Source: Pseudofulvibacter geojedonensis (lineage in GTDB: Bacteria; Bacteroidota; Bacteroidia; Flavobacteriales; Flavobacteriaceae). From it: DNA of 64,000 nucleotides. Position numbers and translations under genes: made by a program. This document shows, piece by piece, positions 25,146 through 33,266 of the stretch. Below the pieces are notes generated by a model. That model searched no databases, was not told the DNA's origin, and worked only from the letters and a program-made list of their open reading frames with translations. Numbering within the stretch: position 1 is the first letter of the stretch; every line of letters starts with the position of its first letter. The stretch is taken from assembly GCF_042675745.1 (NCBI RefSeq), contig NZ_JBHTJM010000009.1, positions 186,001-250,000 of the forward strand, written 5' to 3'.

Positions 25146-26358
25146 TACCCGTTTTACATATCGCATCCTGCTAACATTCTTACTTTTCTGTAGTTTAGCC
25201 TTAGGCCAATCTGCCAAGCAAAAACAGTTGGAAAGTAAACGTCAGAATTTACTAAAAGAAATAAGAGAAATCAACCACCTAATTAAAAACAATAAGGCTG
25301 AATCTGCTTCTTTATTGAGTAAAATAGATGATGTGAATTTAAAAATTAGAGTTCGCAGAAACTTAATTCAAATAACCAATCAACAAGCTAATTTACTTAC
25401 AAGAGAAATTAATAGTAATAAAAAAAACATTGAAAATTTAGAGACTGAATTGGATTTACTAAAAAAGAATTATGCCGATATGGTAGTACGCTCTTATAAA
25501 AGTAAATCTAAACAAAGTAAGCTAATGTTCTTACTTTCATCTGAGAATTTTTTACAAGCATATAAGCGCTATAATTATATGAAACAATACAAGAGTTTCC
25601 AAAAAAAACAAGCCGACTCTATTGTTTCTAAAACAGAACAGCTGCATGCATTAAACGCTACGTTACAAATACAAAAACAAAACAAAGAAGCTCTAATAGC
25701 TGAAAACAGAACTGCTCAAGTAGCTTTACAAAAAGAAAAAAATCAGCAACAACTATTAGTAAAAGATCTTAAAAAAGATGAAGCTAAATACCGAAAAAGT
25801 ATAGCTAAAAAACAAAAAGAAAGTGATCGAATTGAAGCTCAGATAGAAAAAATGATTCGTGATGCTATTGCAAAAGCGAATAAAAAATCTGGAACCAAAA
25901 AAAGTATCAAAACATTTACCTTAACTGCCGAAGCCAAAGCATTAGCTAAGAACTTTAGTAACAATAAAGGAAAGTTACCTTGGCCAACTAAAAGAGGTGT
26001 ATTAACAAAAAAACCTGGAAAACAAAGACACAGTGCCGTTAAAGGAGTTTACACCACTAGTAAAGGTATAGAAATAACCACTTCTAAAGATAGTGACGCA
26101 AGAGCTGTTTTTAACGGAGAAGTCTTTGTTATTCAGAAAGTAAAAGGGGCAAATAAAGCCGTTTATATTAGGCATGGTAATTATATAACTGTTTACCATA
26201 ACCTTAAAGAAATATACGTTAAAAAGGGAGATATTGTTCAGACTAAAGACCCTGTTGGTAAAATTGCTACCAACTCTGAAAACAAAACAATTTTAAAATT
26301 TTATTTGTTTAAAGATAGTGCTAATCAAAATCCAACACATTGGATTTATAAAATGTAA
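25138..26358 (+). CDS. EnvC-type murein hydrolase activator with degenerate M23/LytM domain
   Basis: The 406-residue protein starts at TTG (25138), overlapping the DUF4292 gene. It has a signal peptide, a long coiled coil (about 22-230) and a C-terminal LytM/M23 domain (about 290-406). The domain keeps VYIRHGNYITVYHNL, but the final HxH that binds zinc in active M23 enzymes is replaced (ILKFYLF), so it is probably inactive. Such EnvC-like proteins activate amidases during cell separation. Confidence 0.83.
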   Translation: MNNTRFTYRILLTFLLFCSLALGQSAKQKQLESKRQNLLKEIREINHLIKNNKAESASLLSKIDDVNLKIRVRRNLIQITNQQANLLTREINSNKKNIENLETELDLLKKNYADMVVRSYKSKSKQSKLMFLLSSENFLQAYKRYNYMKQYKSFQKKQADSIVSKTEQLHALNATLQIQKQNKEALIAENRTAQVALQKEKNQQQLLVKDLKKDEAKYRKSIAKKQKESDRIEAQIEKMIRDAIAKANKKSGTKKSIKTFTLTAEAKALAKNFSNNKGKLPWPTKRGVLTKKPGKQRHSAVKGVYTTSKGIEITTSKDSDARAVFNGEVFVIQKVKGANKAVYIRHGNYITVYHNLKEIYVKKGDIVQTKDPVGKIATNSENKTILKFYLFKDSANQNPTHWIYKM

Positions 26359-26394
26359 CTATTCTAAAACTGTAACTATTCTAAAACTGTAACT
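26354..26394. repeat. 17-bp tandem repeat (2.4 copies) between convergent genes
   Basis: The unit TGTAACTATTCTAAAAC occurs at 26354-26370 and 26371-26387, followed by a partial third copy at 26388-26394. It duplicates the last codons of the minus-strand TonB-like gene into the spacer behind the EnvC stop. Confidence 0.85.
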
Positions 26395-26915
26395 ACTTTA
26401 ATTGGTATAAGAAACTGAATGCTTACCGGAACCTCATCACCTGGAATATTTTTATCTACACCCGGTAGTTGCTTCATGGCTGGTCGTATTTTGGGCAAGC
26501 TTAACAAACTTTCTTTTATTGTTTGATCTATTGAAGGCATCAACATTTTTAAACTATCACTGGCAGTAGTTTCTAAAACACTTAATTCTCCTAGTTTGTT
26601 TACTTCTACAAAAACCTGAAACTCTTCATTTAAAGGTTTATCGAGTACTATTTCGTTAGTAAACACATTAGAGGATATATGCTTACTTAAAGTCGTAATA
26701 AAACATTCTTTTTCTGCTAAAACATCTCCTTCTAAACTTTCGCATTCAGAAAAAATAGGATATTTATCTACTTTCGTTTTATCTAGGTTTTTAAGCTTTT
26801 CTTGAACCAAATCATGATCTTCATCAGACACATGAATCTTTTTGTTTTCGAAGTAATTACACGAAAACAATAGTAATAATAATAGAATACAACTTAGTTT
26901 CTTCAAATCAGTCAT
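26376..26915 (-). CDS. Lipoprotein with divergent TonB C-terminal-like domain
   Basis: The 179-residue protein has a lipoprotein signal (ILLLLLLFSC, Cys19). Residues from about 55 onward (YPIFSECESLEGDVLAEKECF...EFQVFVEVNKLGELSV...PVSIQFLIPIKV) follow the same plan as the TonB-type domains encoded next door: an acidic/Cys N-part, a central strand pair and a closing PI-K strand. I infer a distant paralogue of those domains. Partner and function are unknown. Its 3' end is tandemly duplicated. Confidence 0.6.
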   Translation of the reverse strand: MTDLKKLSCILLLLLLFSCNYFENKKIHVSDEDHDLVQEKLKNLDKTKVDKYPIFSECESLEGDVLAEKECFITTLSKHISSNVFTNEIVLDKPLNEEFQVFVEVNKLGELSVLETTASDSLKMLMPSIDQTIKESLLSLPKIRPAMKQLPGVDKNIPGDEVPVSIQFLIPIKVVTVLE

Positions 26916-26990
26916 TTAGACCCTAAAAATACGAATTTCTCATCGATCTACAGTATTCTTCTAACTACTTACTCAATTGAGTTTCATCAT

Positions 26991-27153
26991 CTAAATGAAT
27001 TTTTCTCTTTCGAAATAACTTATTCTTTCTTCAACAATTTTATCTAATCGCTTATCTTTTCCTTCAAATCTTAGTTTTATAATATTGTATTACTTTATTG
27101 TAAGTACCTAACAAGTATAAACTATCTGTTATTTTACAGCCGAATTTTGTCAT
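26991..27153 (-). pseudogene. Possible remnant of a decayed gene
   Basis: On the minus strand a short frame starts with ATG at 27153 and stops at 27064. The -1/+2 frame then continues with protein-like sequence (RFEGKDKRLDKIVEERISYF) up to a stop at 26991. Together they read like the tail of one coding region broken by a frameshift near 27066. No homologue is recognised, and chance open frames are common in AT-rich DNA, so this is tentative. The rest of the 26916-27196 spacer holds only a hairpin. Confidence 0.25.
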
Positions 27154-27167
27154 TCAGCTGTAAAATA
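27130..27167. terminator. 11-bp inverted repeat downstream of the small TonB-domain gene
   Basis: TATTTTACAGC (27130-27140) pairs with GCTGTAAAATA (27157-27167) around a 16-nt loop. It lies about 30 bp after the stop at 27197 and may end that transcript. Confidence 0.5.
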
Positions 27168-27196
27168 GCACTTATAATAAATAAAAAACTTTTTAT

Positions 27197-27673
27197 TTAC
27201 TTAACCATGAATTGAATTGGTAAAGAATAAGGTACTGTAACCAATTTTCCTTTGTGCTTGCCAGATTTCATTTGAGGCAACAAACTCATTACACGCCTTG
27301 CTTCTACTGCTAGACTTTCATGCGGAGCTCGTGCTTTAACTTCAAGAATATTACCCTCTTTATCTATTTTAAAAGCGACCCATATTTTTTGCAATCCTTT
27401 TAAGCTTTCCTCCTTAGCTAATTTTGTATTAAAATTTTGAGCAACAAATTCTGATATTTTTTGAGATAAACAATCTTTTATTTCTTTCTTGGATCCATTT
27501 TCATTGCAACCAGGATAAACAGGTGAGTTCTCTATAATTGCAAACGGAACATCTACATCTTTCTTTTCTTGTGCTGAAACTATAAAAATGCTAGATATGA
27601 ACAACAATACTATTAAAGATAATTGAGCGGTTGTAAAGTACTTACCTAATTTTGATTTTTCTTTTGATAACAT
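27197..27673 (-). CDS. TonB C-terminal-domain protein derived from the M56 gene
   Basis: The 158-residue protein has a basic start (MLSKEKSKLGKYF), one hydrophobic segment ending in VSAQ that can act as a signal peptide, and a TonB-type domain (about 45-158). It matches the 3' half of the adjacent M56 gene: its Met1 aligns with Met262 of that protein, and both share DVPFA, SPVYPGC, VAFKIDKEGNI and RARAPHE. It is therefore a shortened duplicate lacking the M56 protease. It may be a functional secreted domain or a decaying copy. Confidence 0.75.
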   Translation of the reverse strand: MLSKEKSKLGKYFTTAQLSLIVLLFISSIFIVSAQEKKDVDVPFAIIENSPVYPGCNENGSKKEIKDCLSQKISEFVAQNFNTKLAKEESLKGLQKIWVAFKIDKEGNILEVKARAPHESLAVEARRVMSLLPQMKSGKHKGKLVTVPYSLPIQFMVK

Positions 27674-27718
27674 AATATTCGATTTTTAATTAATGATGAT
27701 TTTGATTCTAAAAACAAT
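27674..27718 (-). pseudogene. Relic M56 codons upstream of the duplicated gene
   Basis: Just upstream of the ATG at 27673 the minus strand still reads TCA TCA TTA ATT AAA AAT CGA (SSLIKNR), matching TCA TCA TTA ATC AAA AAA CGA (SSLIKKR) before Met262 of the M56 gene. One base is missing before the ATG, so these codons are no longer in frame. This marks the region as a decayed extension of the duplicate. Confidence 0.65.
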
Positions 27719-27726
27719 ATATAGCT

Positions 27727-29499
27727 TTAGTTAATTTTAAACTTTATTGGTAACGCATACGGTACCGTAACTGCTTTGCCTTTATGTATACCAGGTTTCA
27801 TTTTCGGTAAAGAATTTATAACACGTTTAGCTTCTACTACTAAATCTTCATGCGGAGCTCTAGCCCTAACTTCTACTATATTACCTTCTTTATCTATTTT
27901 AAACGCAACAGCAATTCTTAATAAACCGGTTAATTGATTTTGCTCCCCTATTTTTGTATTAAATTCTTTAGCTACGAATTCTGTTATTTTTTGAGAAAAA
28001 CATTTTTTTAATTCTTCTCTAGTCCCATTTTCATCACAACCCGGATAAACAGGCGACTTCTCTAAAACCGCAAAAGGAACATCTACATTGGTAGCATAAT
28101 CTACATCTTCACTCATTAATTCTTCTTTAGCTTTTGCTTCTTTATATTTAGCTACCCATTCCTCTTCATTTGGCAATTCATAGTTTAATTCTTTTAAACG
28201 ACTCAATAGTTTTTCTTGTCTAAGCATGGTTGCAAAACTTATCTTTTTATCATCATCATACTTAGAGTCTATATTATCTAATAAACTAGACACACACATT
28301 TCTGCCATAACAAAATTCATGAAATCTTGGTCTTCTTGATGCAATTCTCCCTGACTATTTTTCTTAATTGATGATATTAGAAACATGCTCATATTAAAGT
28401 ATTTTTTTGCATCGATAGTCTCTAATTGAGCCTTATTATTTGCATAATATTTTTTCAACTTAAAAATTAATTCCTTGTATTGTTCTGGTGACAGCTTTTC
28501 TTTTTCGGTAATATTATTCGGTATAGCATCTTCTATTATTTTTATAACATCTCTTATAACAGTATTCTCTGTAAACTCTTGTTTTTTTTGATTAGTTAAA
28601 CTGCTTTTTGTATCTACTTCTGAACAAGACACATAAAAAAGCATACTCAACACTATTGGTAAAACCCCAAAGTATCTAACTAGCTTAATTGATTTTGATT
28701 TTTGTTTGGTTAACATAATAATTCGTTTTTTGATTAATGATGATGAATAAAATTGATTGACTAATGAAAACTGAGTAACCCCAAAAGTTTGGGCTAACAA
28801 ATCTTCATAATAGTGTTTTTGATTTTGAGATGCATTCCTGTCTGCTATAAACTCATGCACTTCGGTAATTCTTTTCTGATAGATATATATTAACGGATTA
28901 AACCAAAAGATGATTCTTAATAATTCAAACCACAATAAGTCTAAACTATGCCACTCATTAGCGTGAACCTTTTCGTGTTTCAAAATGCTTTCTTGCTCTG
29001 ATTTTTCTATCTGATCTCCTAAAAATATTTGATTGAAAAAAGAAAAAGCTTCATTAGAATTCTGTATCCATACCACCAAGTAATTGCCTTTCCATTGGTT
29101 CGGATTTGTATACTTATAGTAATAAATTCTAGATACTTTATATAACAACAACAATGCGCAAATACCAATACCTATATACCAAAGCACCTCTATTGAAAAT
29201 AATGATGATGATTCTGGAACTAGTTGAACTACTCCATTAGTAATATTTCTAGTTCTGTTAACAGGCTCTTGCTCTCCAATTAATATTTCAGGCAACTGAA
29301 TTACTAATGCTTTTTGTAAAGCAGGAACAGTATTTGCAAAAAACGACAACTTAACAAATGGTAATAATAGTGACAAAACTGAGCTTACTAACAAATACGA
29401 TCTATTAGCATTAAAAAAGGTTTCTCTTCTTAAAAAAGCCTCATAAAACAACCAGAAAACTAGCTGAAACAATATGATTTGTATAATATAAGTTTCCAT
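27727..29499 (-). CDS. M56/BlaR1-type sensor metallopeptidase with TonB C-terminal domain
   Basis: The 590-residue membrane protein has hydrophobic N-terminal segments (about 4-20, 35-55 and 104-121), then the cytoplasmic-facing zinc site HEKVH (175-179) in ILKHEKVHANEWHSLDLLWFELLRIIFWFNPLIY and the downstream E in ITEVHEFIAD. A further membrane segment (about 277-291) leads to a helical linker and a TonB-type domain (about 474-590). BlaR1-type proteases inactivate the repressor encoded upstream when a signal is sensed. The sensor domain is TonB-like rather than penicillin-binding, so the signal is unknown. Confidence 0.85.
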   Translation of the reverse strand: METYIIQIILFQLVFWLFYEAFLRRETFFNANRSYLLVSSVLSLLLPFVKLSFFANTVPALQKALVIQLPEILIGEQEPVNRTRNITNGVVQLVPESSSLFSIEVLWYIGIGICALLLLYKVSRIYYYKYTNPNQWKGNYLVVWIQNSNEAFSFFNQIFLGDQIEKSEQESILKHEKVHANEWHSLDLLWFELLRIIFWFNPLIYIYQKRITEVHEFIADRNASQNQKHYYEDLLAQTFGVTQFSLVNQFYSSSLIKKRIIMLTKQKSKSIKLVRYFGVLPIVLSMLFYVSCSEVDTKSSLTNQKKQEFTENTVIRDVIKIIEDAIPNNITEKEKLSPEQYKELIFKLKKYYANNKAQLETIDAKKYFNMSMFLISSIKKNSQGELHQEDQDFMNFVMAEMCVSSLLDNIDSKYDDDKKISFATMLRQEKLLSRLKELNYELPNEEEWVAKYKEAKAKEELMSEDVDYATNVDVPFAVLEKSPVYPGCDENGTREELKKCFSQKITEFVAKEFNTKIGEQNQLTGLLRIAVAFKIDKEGNIVEVRARAPHEDLVVEAKRVINSLPKMKPGIHKGKAVTVPYALPIKFKIN

Positions 29500-29507
29500 A
29501 ATTTATT

Positions 29508-29873
29508 TTATTTACCCTTCTTTGATTGAATTTCTTTTAAAATAGCCTCTAAATCATTTACAGAAATATCATTACTCTTAGTAAAAAAAGAAACCATACT
29601 TTTAAAAGAGCCCTGAAAATATCCTTCTACTAACCTATGGGTAGTTTGTTTACTATAAGTTTCTTTTGTTATTGTTGGGTAATACAAGTATCCTTTCCCT
29701 TTTTGTTGATGATCTACAAAACCTTTTGTTTCTAATATTCTAATAATGGTAGAAACTGTATTGTATGCAGGCTTTGGCTCTGGAAACAAACCTATTAGCT
29801 CTTTTACAGAAGCTAACTCTAATTGCCATAAATACTGCATTATTTCTTCTTCCGCCTTGGTTAACTGTTTCAT
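29508..29873 (-). CDS. BlaI/MecI/CopY-family repressor
   Basis: The 121-residue protein matches the Penicillinase_R family: LTKAEEEIMQYLWQLELASVKELIGLFP, then PAYNTVSTIIRILETKGFVDHQQKGKGYLYYP, which forms the winged helix, and a C-terminal dimerisation part. It should repress its own operon. It is followed after 8 bp by the M56 protease gene, the standard repressor/sensor pair, and three matching operators flank its promoter. Confidence 0.92.
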   Translation of the reverse strand: MKQLTKAEEEIMQYLWQLELASVKELIGLFPEPKPAYNTVSTIIRILETKGFVDHQQKGKGYLYYPTITKETYSKQTTHRLVEGYFQGSFKSMVSFFTKSNDISVNDLEAILKEIQSKKGK

Positions 29874-29908
29874 AATTCAATTCGATTTTGAGTAAACTTA
29901 TTTTGTTC

Positions 29909-29969
29909 AACTAAATTTTTAGTTAAAACAAATATAAACTAAAAATTTAGTTGAACTAAGTTTTTAGTT
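29909..29969 (-). promoter_or_regulatory. Three BlaI-type operators around the blaI promoter
   Basis: Dyads of the form AACTAAA-NN-TTTAGTT lie at 29909-29924 (perfect), 29937-29952 (perfect) and 29954-29969 (one mismatch). The first two form the arms of a perfect 20-bp inverted repeat (29905-29924 with 29937-29956). The 12-nt spacer contains the minus-strand -7 box TATATTTG (29936-29929). Repressor bound here would cover the promoter and the transcription start. Confidence 0.8.
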
Positions 29970-30018
29970 TAAAAATGTAACTTTTTTAACATTTAAACGT
30001 CTTATCAAAAAAAGCTAT

Positions 30019-30519
30019 ATGGATATTATTTTAGTACTTATCGGTATTTTATTAATGATTGGTGGTATAGTAGGTAGTTTTTTACCTGTGCTTCCGGGGC
30101 CTTTAACTAGTTGGTTCGGATTATTAGTGCTATACTTAACAGAAAGAATTGAAATTAATTATTGGGTATTGGGCATTACCTTGGCTATAGCTATTGGTAT
30201 TTATATTTTAGACTATATAATTCCTGCTATGGGCACTAAACATTTTGGAGGGTCTAAATACGGTATTTTTGGTACAACCATAGGTTTAATAGTTGGTCTT
30301 ATCTTTTTTCCTCCCTTTGGTATTATTATAGGACCATTTTTAGGAGCCTTAGCTGGAGAATTATTATACGATTCTAAAGACTCCAGTAGAGCCTTTAAAG
30401 CGGCTTTTGGGTCTTTTATAGGTTTTCTTACCTCTACTTTTATTAAGTTTATAGTAGCTTCGGTTTACTTTGGAATGTTTCTTTGGATTTTACTAAGTAA
30501 CGGAAGTGGTATATTTTAA
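30019..30519 (+). CDS. DUF456 domain-containing membrane protein
   Basis: The 166-residue protein is almost entirely hydrophobic, with about four membrane segments. It has the DUF456 pattern: LIGGIVGSFLPVLPGPLTSWFGLL near the start, then YILDYIIPAMGTKHFGGSKYGIFGTTIGLIVGL, and FPPFGIIIGPFLGALAGELL. Glycine-zipper-like repeats are obvious. The function is unknown. It is transcribed away from blaI and converges on the S41 protease gene 8 bp away. Confidence 0.85.
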   Translation: MDIILVLIGILLMIGGIVGSFLPVLPGPLTSWFGLLVLYLTERIEINYWVLGITLAIAIGIYILDYIIPAMGTKHFGGSKYGIFGTTIGLIVGLIFFPPFGIIIGPFLGALAGELLYDSKDSSRAFKAAFGSFIGFLTSTFIKFIVASVYFGMFLWILLSNGSGIF

Positions 30520-30527
30520 ATACAAGT

Positions 30528-32117
30528 CTATTTTTCTAACAACTCTTTAACCTTGTTAATCATAGTATCATCTTCATCTTTAATCTGATAAGAAAGAACT
30601 AAATCAAACATTTGCTCAGCTATAGCTGCTTTAATACTTCTCTTTATATAAGCATCATGTTCAGAAGTTGTAACGGTTAACTCACCTCTGGTTTTAATTC
30701 GTAAATAATCTTTAAACTCTTGTAATAGTTTATCTGATACTTCGAAGTCATTAATAAAACTAATTCTTGAAAAAGTATGATAGTGTTTTCTGTTATTCTC
30801 TAAAACATCAAATACAAAGTTATCTAACATATTGGTTTTTACTCCAAATGCTACTTTATTGTATTCTTCATTGGATTTAATCGGTACAAATACATCAGGA
30901 ATAATACCTCCGCCACCGTAAACTACTTTTCCTCTTGGCGTAGTAAATTTTAATGAATCGGCTACTTCTATTTTAGTTGAGTCTGTTAATTCTCCAGAGG
31001 TATACCTTGCAGCATAATCATCGTAATAATCTCCTTCTTTTTGGTTTTTATAAGGCTTTTGTATAGACCTACCCGTAGGCGTATAATACCTTGAAACTGT
31101 TAAGCGAATTGCACTTCCATCTCCTAATTGCATTTCACGTTGTACTAGTCCTTTTCCAAAAGAACGCCTACCAACAATGGTTCCTTTATCATTATCTTGC
31201 AAAGCTCCAGCTACAATTTCACTTGCTGAAGCTGCATCTTCGTCTATTAACACATATACATGCCCTTTTTCAAAACTACCTTTAGATGTTGCAAAAAACT
31301 TTTCTATGTTCCCTTTTTTGTTTTTGGTAAACATAATTAGTTTATCATCTTCTAAAAATTCGTCTATTATTTGGTTAGCTCTATCTAAAAAACCTCCAGG
31401 GTTCCCTCTTAAATCTAAAACTAAATGCGTAAGGTTTTGTTTTTGTAGCTTCGTTAACTCTTCTTTAAATTCCTTATAAGTAGTTTCTGCAAAGCGATTG
31501 ATTTTGATATAGCCTAATCTATCTTCTAACATATAAGCAACAGGAACACTCTTTATAGGTACTTTATCTCTTTCAACCCTTACTTTAAAAACACTATCGG
31601 TAACAGGTCTGTAAATAGTCAAATCAACAACAGAATTCAATTCCCCTTTTAGCTTTTTTACCACATCTTCACTAGAAAACTTTTTCCCGTACAAGGTATC
31701 ATTATTGGCTAATAATATTTTATCACCCCCTTTAATTCCTACTTTTTCACTTGGTCCATCTTGTATAGCCTTAATGACAGAAATGGTATCTTTTTTTAAA
31801 TAAAAACTAACACCAATACCTACAAACTCACCATTCATAGACTCTGTTACAGCCGCTAAGTTTTTTTCTGGAATGTATACTGAATGTGGATCTAAATTCT
31901 CTAAAATTTTATTTACTGTTACATCTACAATGCTATCTGTATCAACCTCATCTACGTACTCATAATCTATATAATCAATTAGCCTGTTTAACTTCTGCTT
32001 TTTAGCAGAAGCCAACAAAGGAGTGTTGTTACCAAAACGAAACAAACCACCAAACCAGAAGCCTATTGCTAAGGTAACTCCAATTATTAATGGTAAATAT
32101 TTCTTTTGATAACCCAT
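30528..32117 (-). CDS. S41 family C-terminal processing peptidase (CtpA-like)
   Basis: The 529-residue protein has an N-terminal membrane anchor or signal (about 8-25), a PDZ domain (about 85-170) and the S41 catalytic domain. The Ser-Lys pair is Ser297 in DEDAASASE and Lys322 in RSFGKGLVQ. These proteases process periplasmic proteins from the C-terminus. A long C-terminal region (about 390-529) follows, as is common in Bacteroidota. It is co-transcribed with the dCMP deaminase gene, 10 bp upstream. Confidence 0.92.
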   Translation of the reverse strand: MGYQKKYLPLIIGVTLAIGFWFGGLFRFGNNTPLLASAKKQKLNRLIDYIDYEYVDEVDTDSIVDVTVNKILENLDPHSVYIPEKNLAAVTESMNGEFVGIGVSFYLKKDTISVIKAIQDGPSEKVGIKGGDKILLANNDTLYGKKFSSEDVVKKLKGELNSVVDLTIYRPVTDSVFKVRVERDKVPIKSVPVAYMLEDRLGYIKINRFAETTYKEFKEELTKLQKQNLTHLVLDLRGNPGGFLDRANQIIDEFLEDDKLIMFTKNKKGNIEKFFATSKGSFEKGHVYVLIDEDAASASEIVAGALQDNDKGTIVGRRSFGKGLVQREMQLGDGSAIRLTVSRYYTPTGRSIQKPYKNQKEGDYYDDYAARYTSGELTDSTKIEVADSLKFTTPRGKVVYGGGGIIPDVFVPIKSNEEYNKVAFGVKTNMLDNFVFDVLENNRKHYHTFSRISFINDFEVSDKLLQEFKDYLRIKTRGELTVTTSEHDAYIKRSIKAAIAEQMFDLVLSYQIKDEDDTMINKVKELLEK

Positions 32118-32127
32118 ACTTTCTATT

Positions 32128-32565
32128 TTAAACCAATTCTTTAATCTCTGCTAAATGTTCTACAACTACCCCTGCTTTTTCTAAAAAACGAATACCAGAA
32201 TCGTCTTTATACTCTTCTAGATATACAACTCTTTTAATTCCAGCCTGATGAACCAACTTACTACATTCTTTACAAGGTGATAAGGTAATATACAGGGTTG
32301 CTCCTACGCAAGATTGAGTAGACGATGCTACTTTTAATATCGCATTTGCCTCTGCATGCAACACATACCACTTGGTATAACCTTCTTCATCTTCGCAATA
32401 ATTTTCGAATCCGGTTGGCGTACCATTGTATCCGTCAGAAATAATCATTCTATCTTTCACAATAATTGCGCCAACTTGTTTTCGATTACAATGGGAAAGC
32501 TTTCCCCATTCCTTAGCCATACGCAAATATGCCTTATCGTAACGTTCTTGTTTTTTATCTATCAT
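32128..32565 (-). CDS. Deoxycytidylate (dCMP) deaminase
   Basis: The 145-residue protein belongs to the zinc cytidine-deaminase superfamily with HAEAN (His70, Glu72) and PCKEC (Cys98, Cys101) as the metal site. The insert YNGTPTGFENYCEDEEGYTKWYVLH is typical of dCMP deaminases (ComEB type). It turns dCMP into dUMP for thymidylate synthesis. The gene lies 10 bp upstream of the S41 protease gene, with no functional link that I can see. Confidence 0.9.
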   Translation of the reverse strand: MIDKKQERYDKAYLRMAKEWGKLSHCNRKQVGAIIVKDRMIISDGYNGTPTGFENYCEDEEGYTKWYVLHAEANAILKVASSTQSCVGATLYITLSPCKECSKLVHQAGIKRVVYLEEYKDDSGIRFLEKAGVVVEHLAEIKELV

Positions 32566-32627
32566 AATATATATGCTACCAAACTACTAAATTCAGACTA
32601 AATTGTATAACAAGTATTTGTTAAAGT

Positions 32628-33203
32628 TTAGCGCTCTAACAACATCGGAATAATTAAACCTATTACTATAGAAGAAACGACCAGCACCCAATCTTTTCTT
32701 GTAACTCTTAAAAAAGTTTGGAATAAAGTAGCTAATATTAACATAGCAACTACAATTAAAACTTGAGCAATTTCTATACCTAGAGCAAACTCTAAAAGGG
32801 GTACTATTTTTTCTTCTGATCTACCAATTATCATCCTGAAATAATTAGAAAACCCTAAACCATGAATCACACCAAAAAACAAAGTAGTAAAAAACAACAC
32901 TCCTACTTTGTCATTCGTTTGATTTTTACCGGCCGTTATTATATTATAAACAGCAGCAACGCCAATAGTAACGGGTATTAAAAACTCAACTAAACTACTT
33001 TTTACGCTTACTACTTCAAAAGCCGCTAAAATTAATGATAAGGTATGTCCAACTGTAAAAACTGTTACTAGCAGTAAAATTTTTTTCCAATTTGAAAATA
33101 AATAAGGAGCTGCCAATACCATTAAAAACAATACATGATCGTACCCATTTATATCTAATACATGAGTTAGACCTAATTCTAAAAATAATTTAAATTGTTC
33201 CAT
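32628..33203 (-). CDS. HupE/UreJ-type membrane protein
   Basis: The 191-residue protein has about six membrane helices. The N-terminal motif LGLTHVLDINGYDHVLFLMVLAAP and the central FTVGHTLSLILAAFE and GVIHGLGFSNYF contain the conserved His/Asp residues of the HupE/UreJ family, some members of which transport nickel or cobalt. Transport of a metal here is plausible but not shown; no hydrogenase or urease gene is near. A promoter box ends 4 nt before its ATG. Confidence 0.82.
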   Translation of the reverse strand: MEQFKLFLELGLTHVLDINGYDHVLFLMVLAAPYLFSNWKKILLLVTVFTVGHTLSLILAAFEVVSVKSSLVEFLIPVTIGVAAVYNIITAGKNQTNDKVGVLFFTTLFFGVIHGLGFSNYFRMIIGRSEEKIVPLLEFALGIEIAQVLIVVAMLILATLFQTFLRVTRKDWVLVVSSIVIGLIIPMLLER

Positions 33204-33207
33204 AACT

Positions 33208-33215
33208 CAAAACTA
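33208..33215 (-). promoter_or_regulatory. -7 box immediately upstream of the HupE gene
   Basis: TAGTTTTG on the minus strand ends 4 nt before the ATG at 33203, suggesting a leaderless mRNA. No -33 TTG is visible. Confidence 0.45.
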
Positions 33216-33223
33216 CAAAAAAA

Positions 33224-33241
33224 GCGACCAAACTTGGTCGC
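33224..33241 (-). terminator. Terminator of the zinc peptidase gene
   Basis: A perfect 7-bp GC-rich stem, GCGACCA (33224-33230) with TGGTCGC (33235-33241), has a 4-nt loop and is followed on the minus strand by a T run. Confidence 0.8.
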
Positions 33242-33266
33242 CTATTAGTTAATATCATATTAAAGT

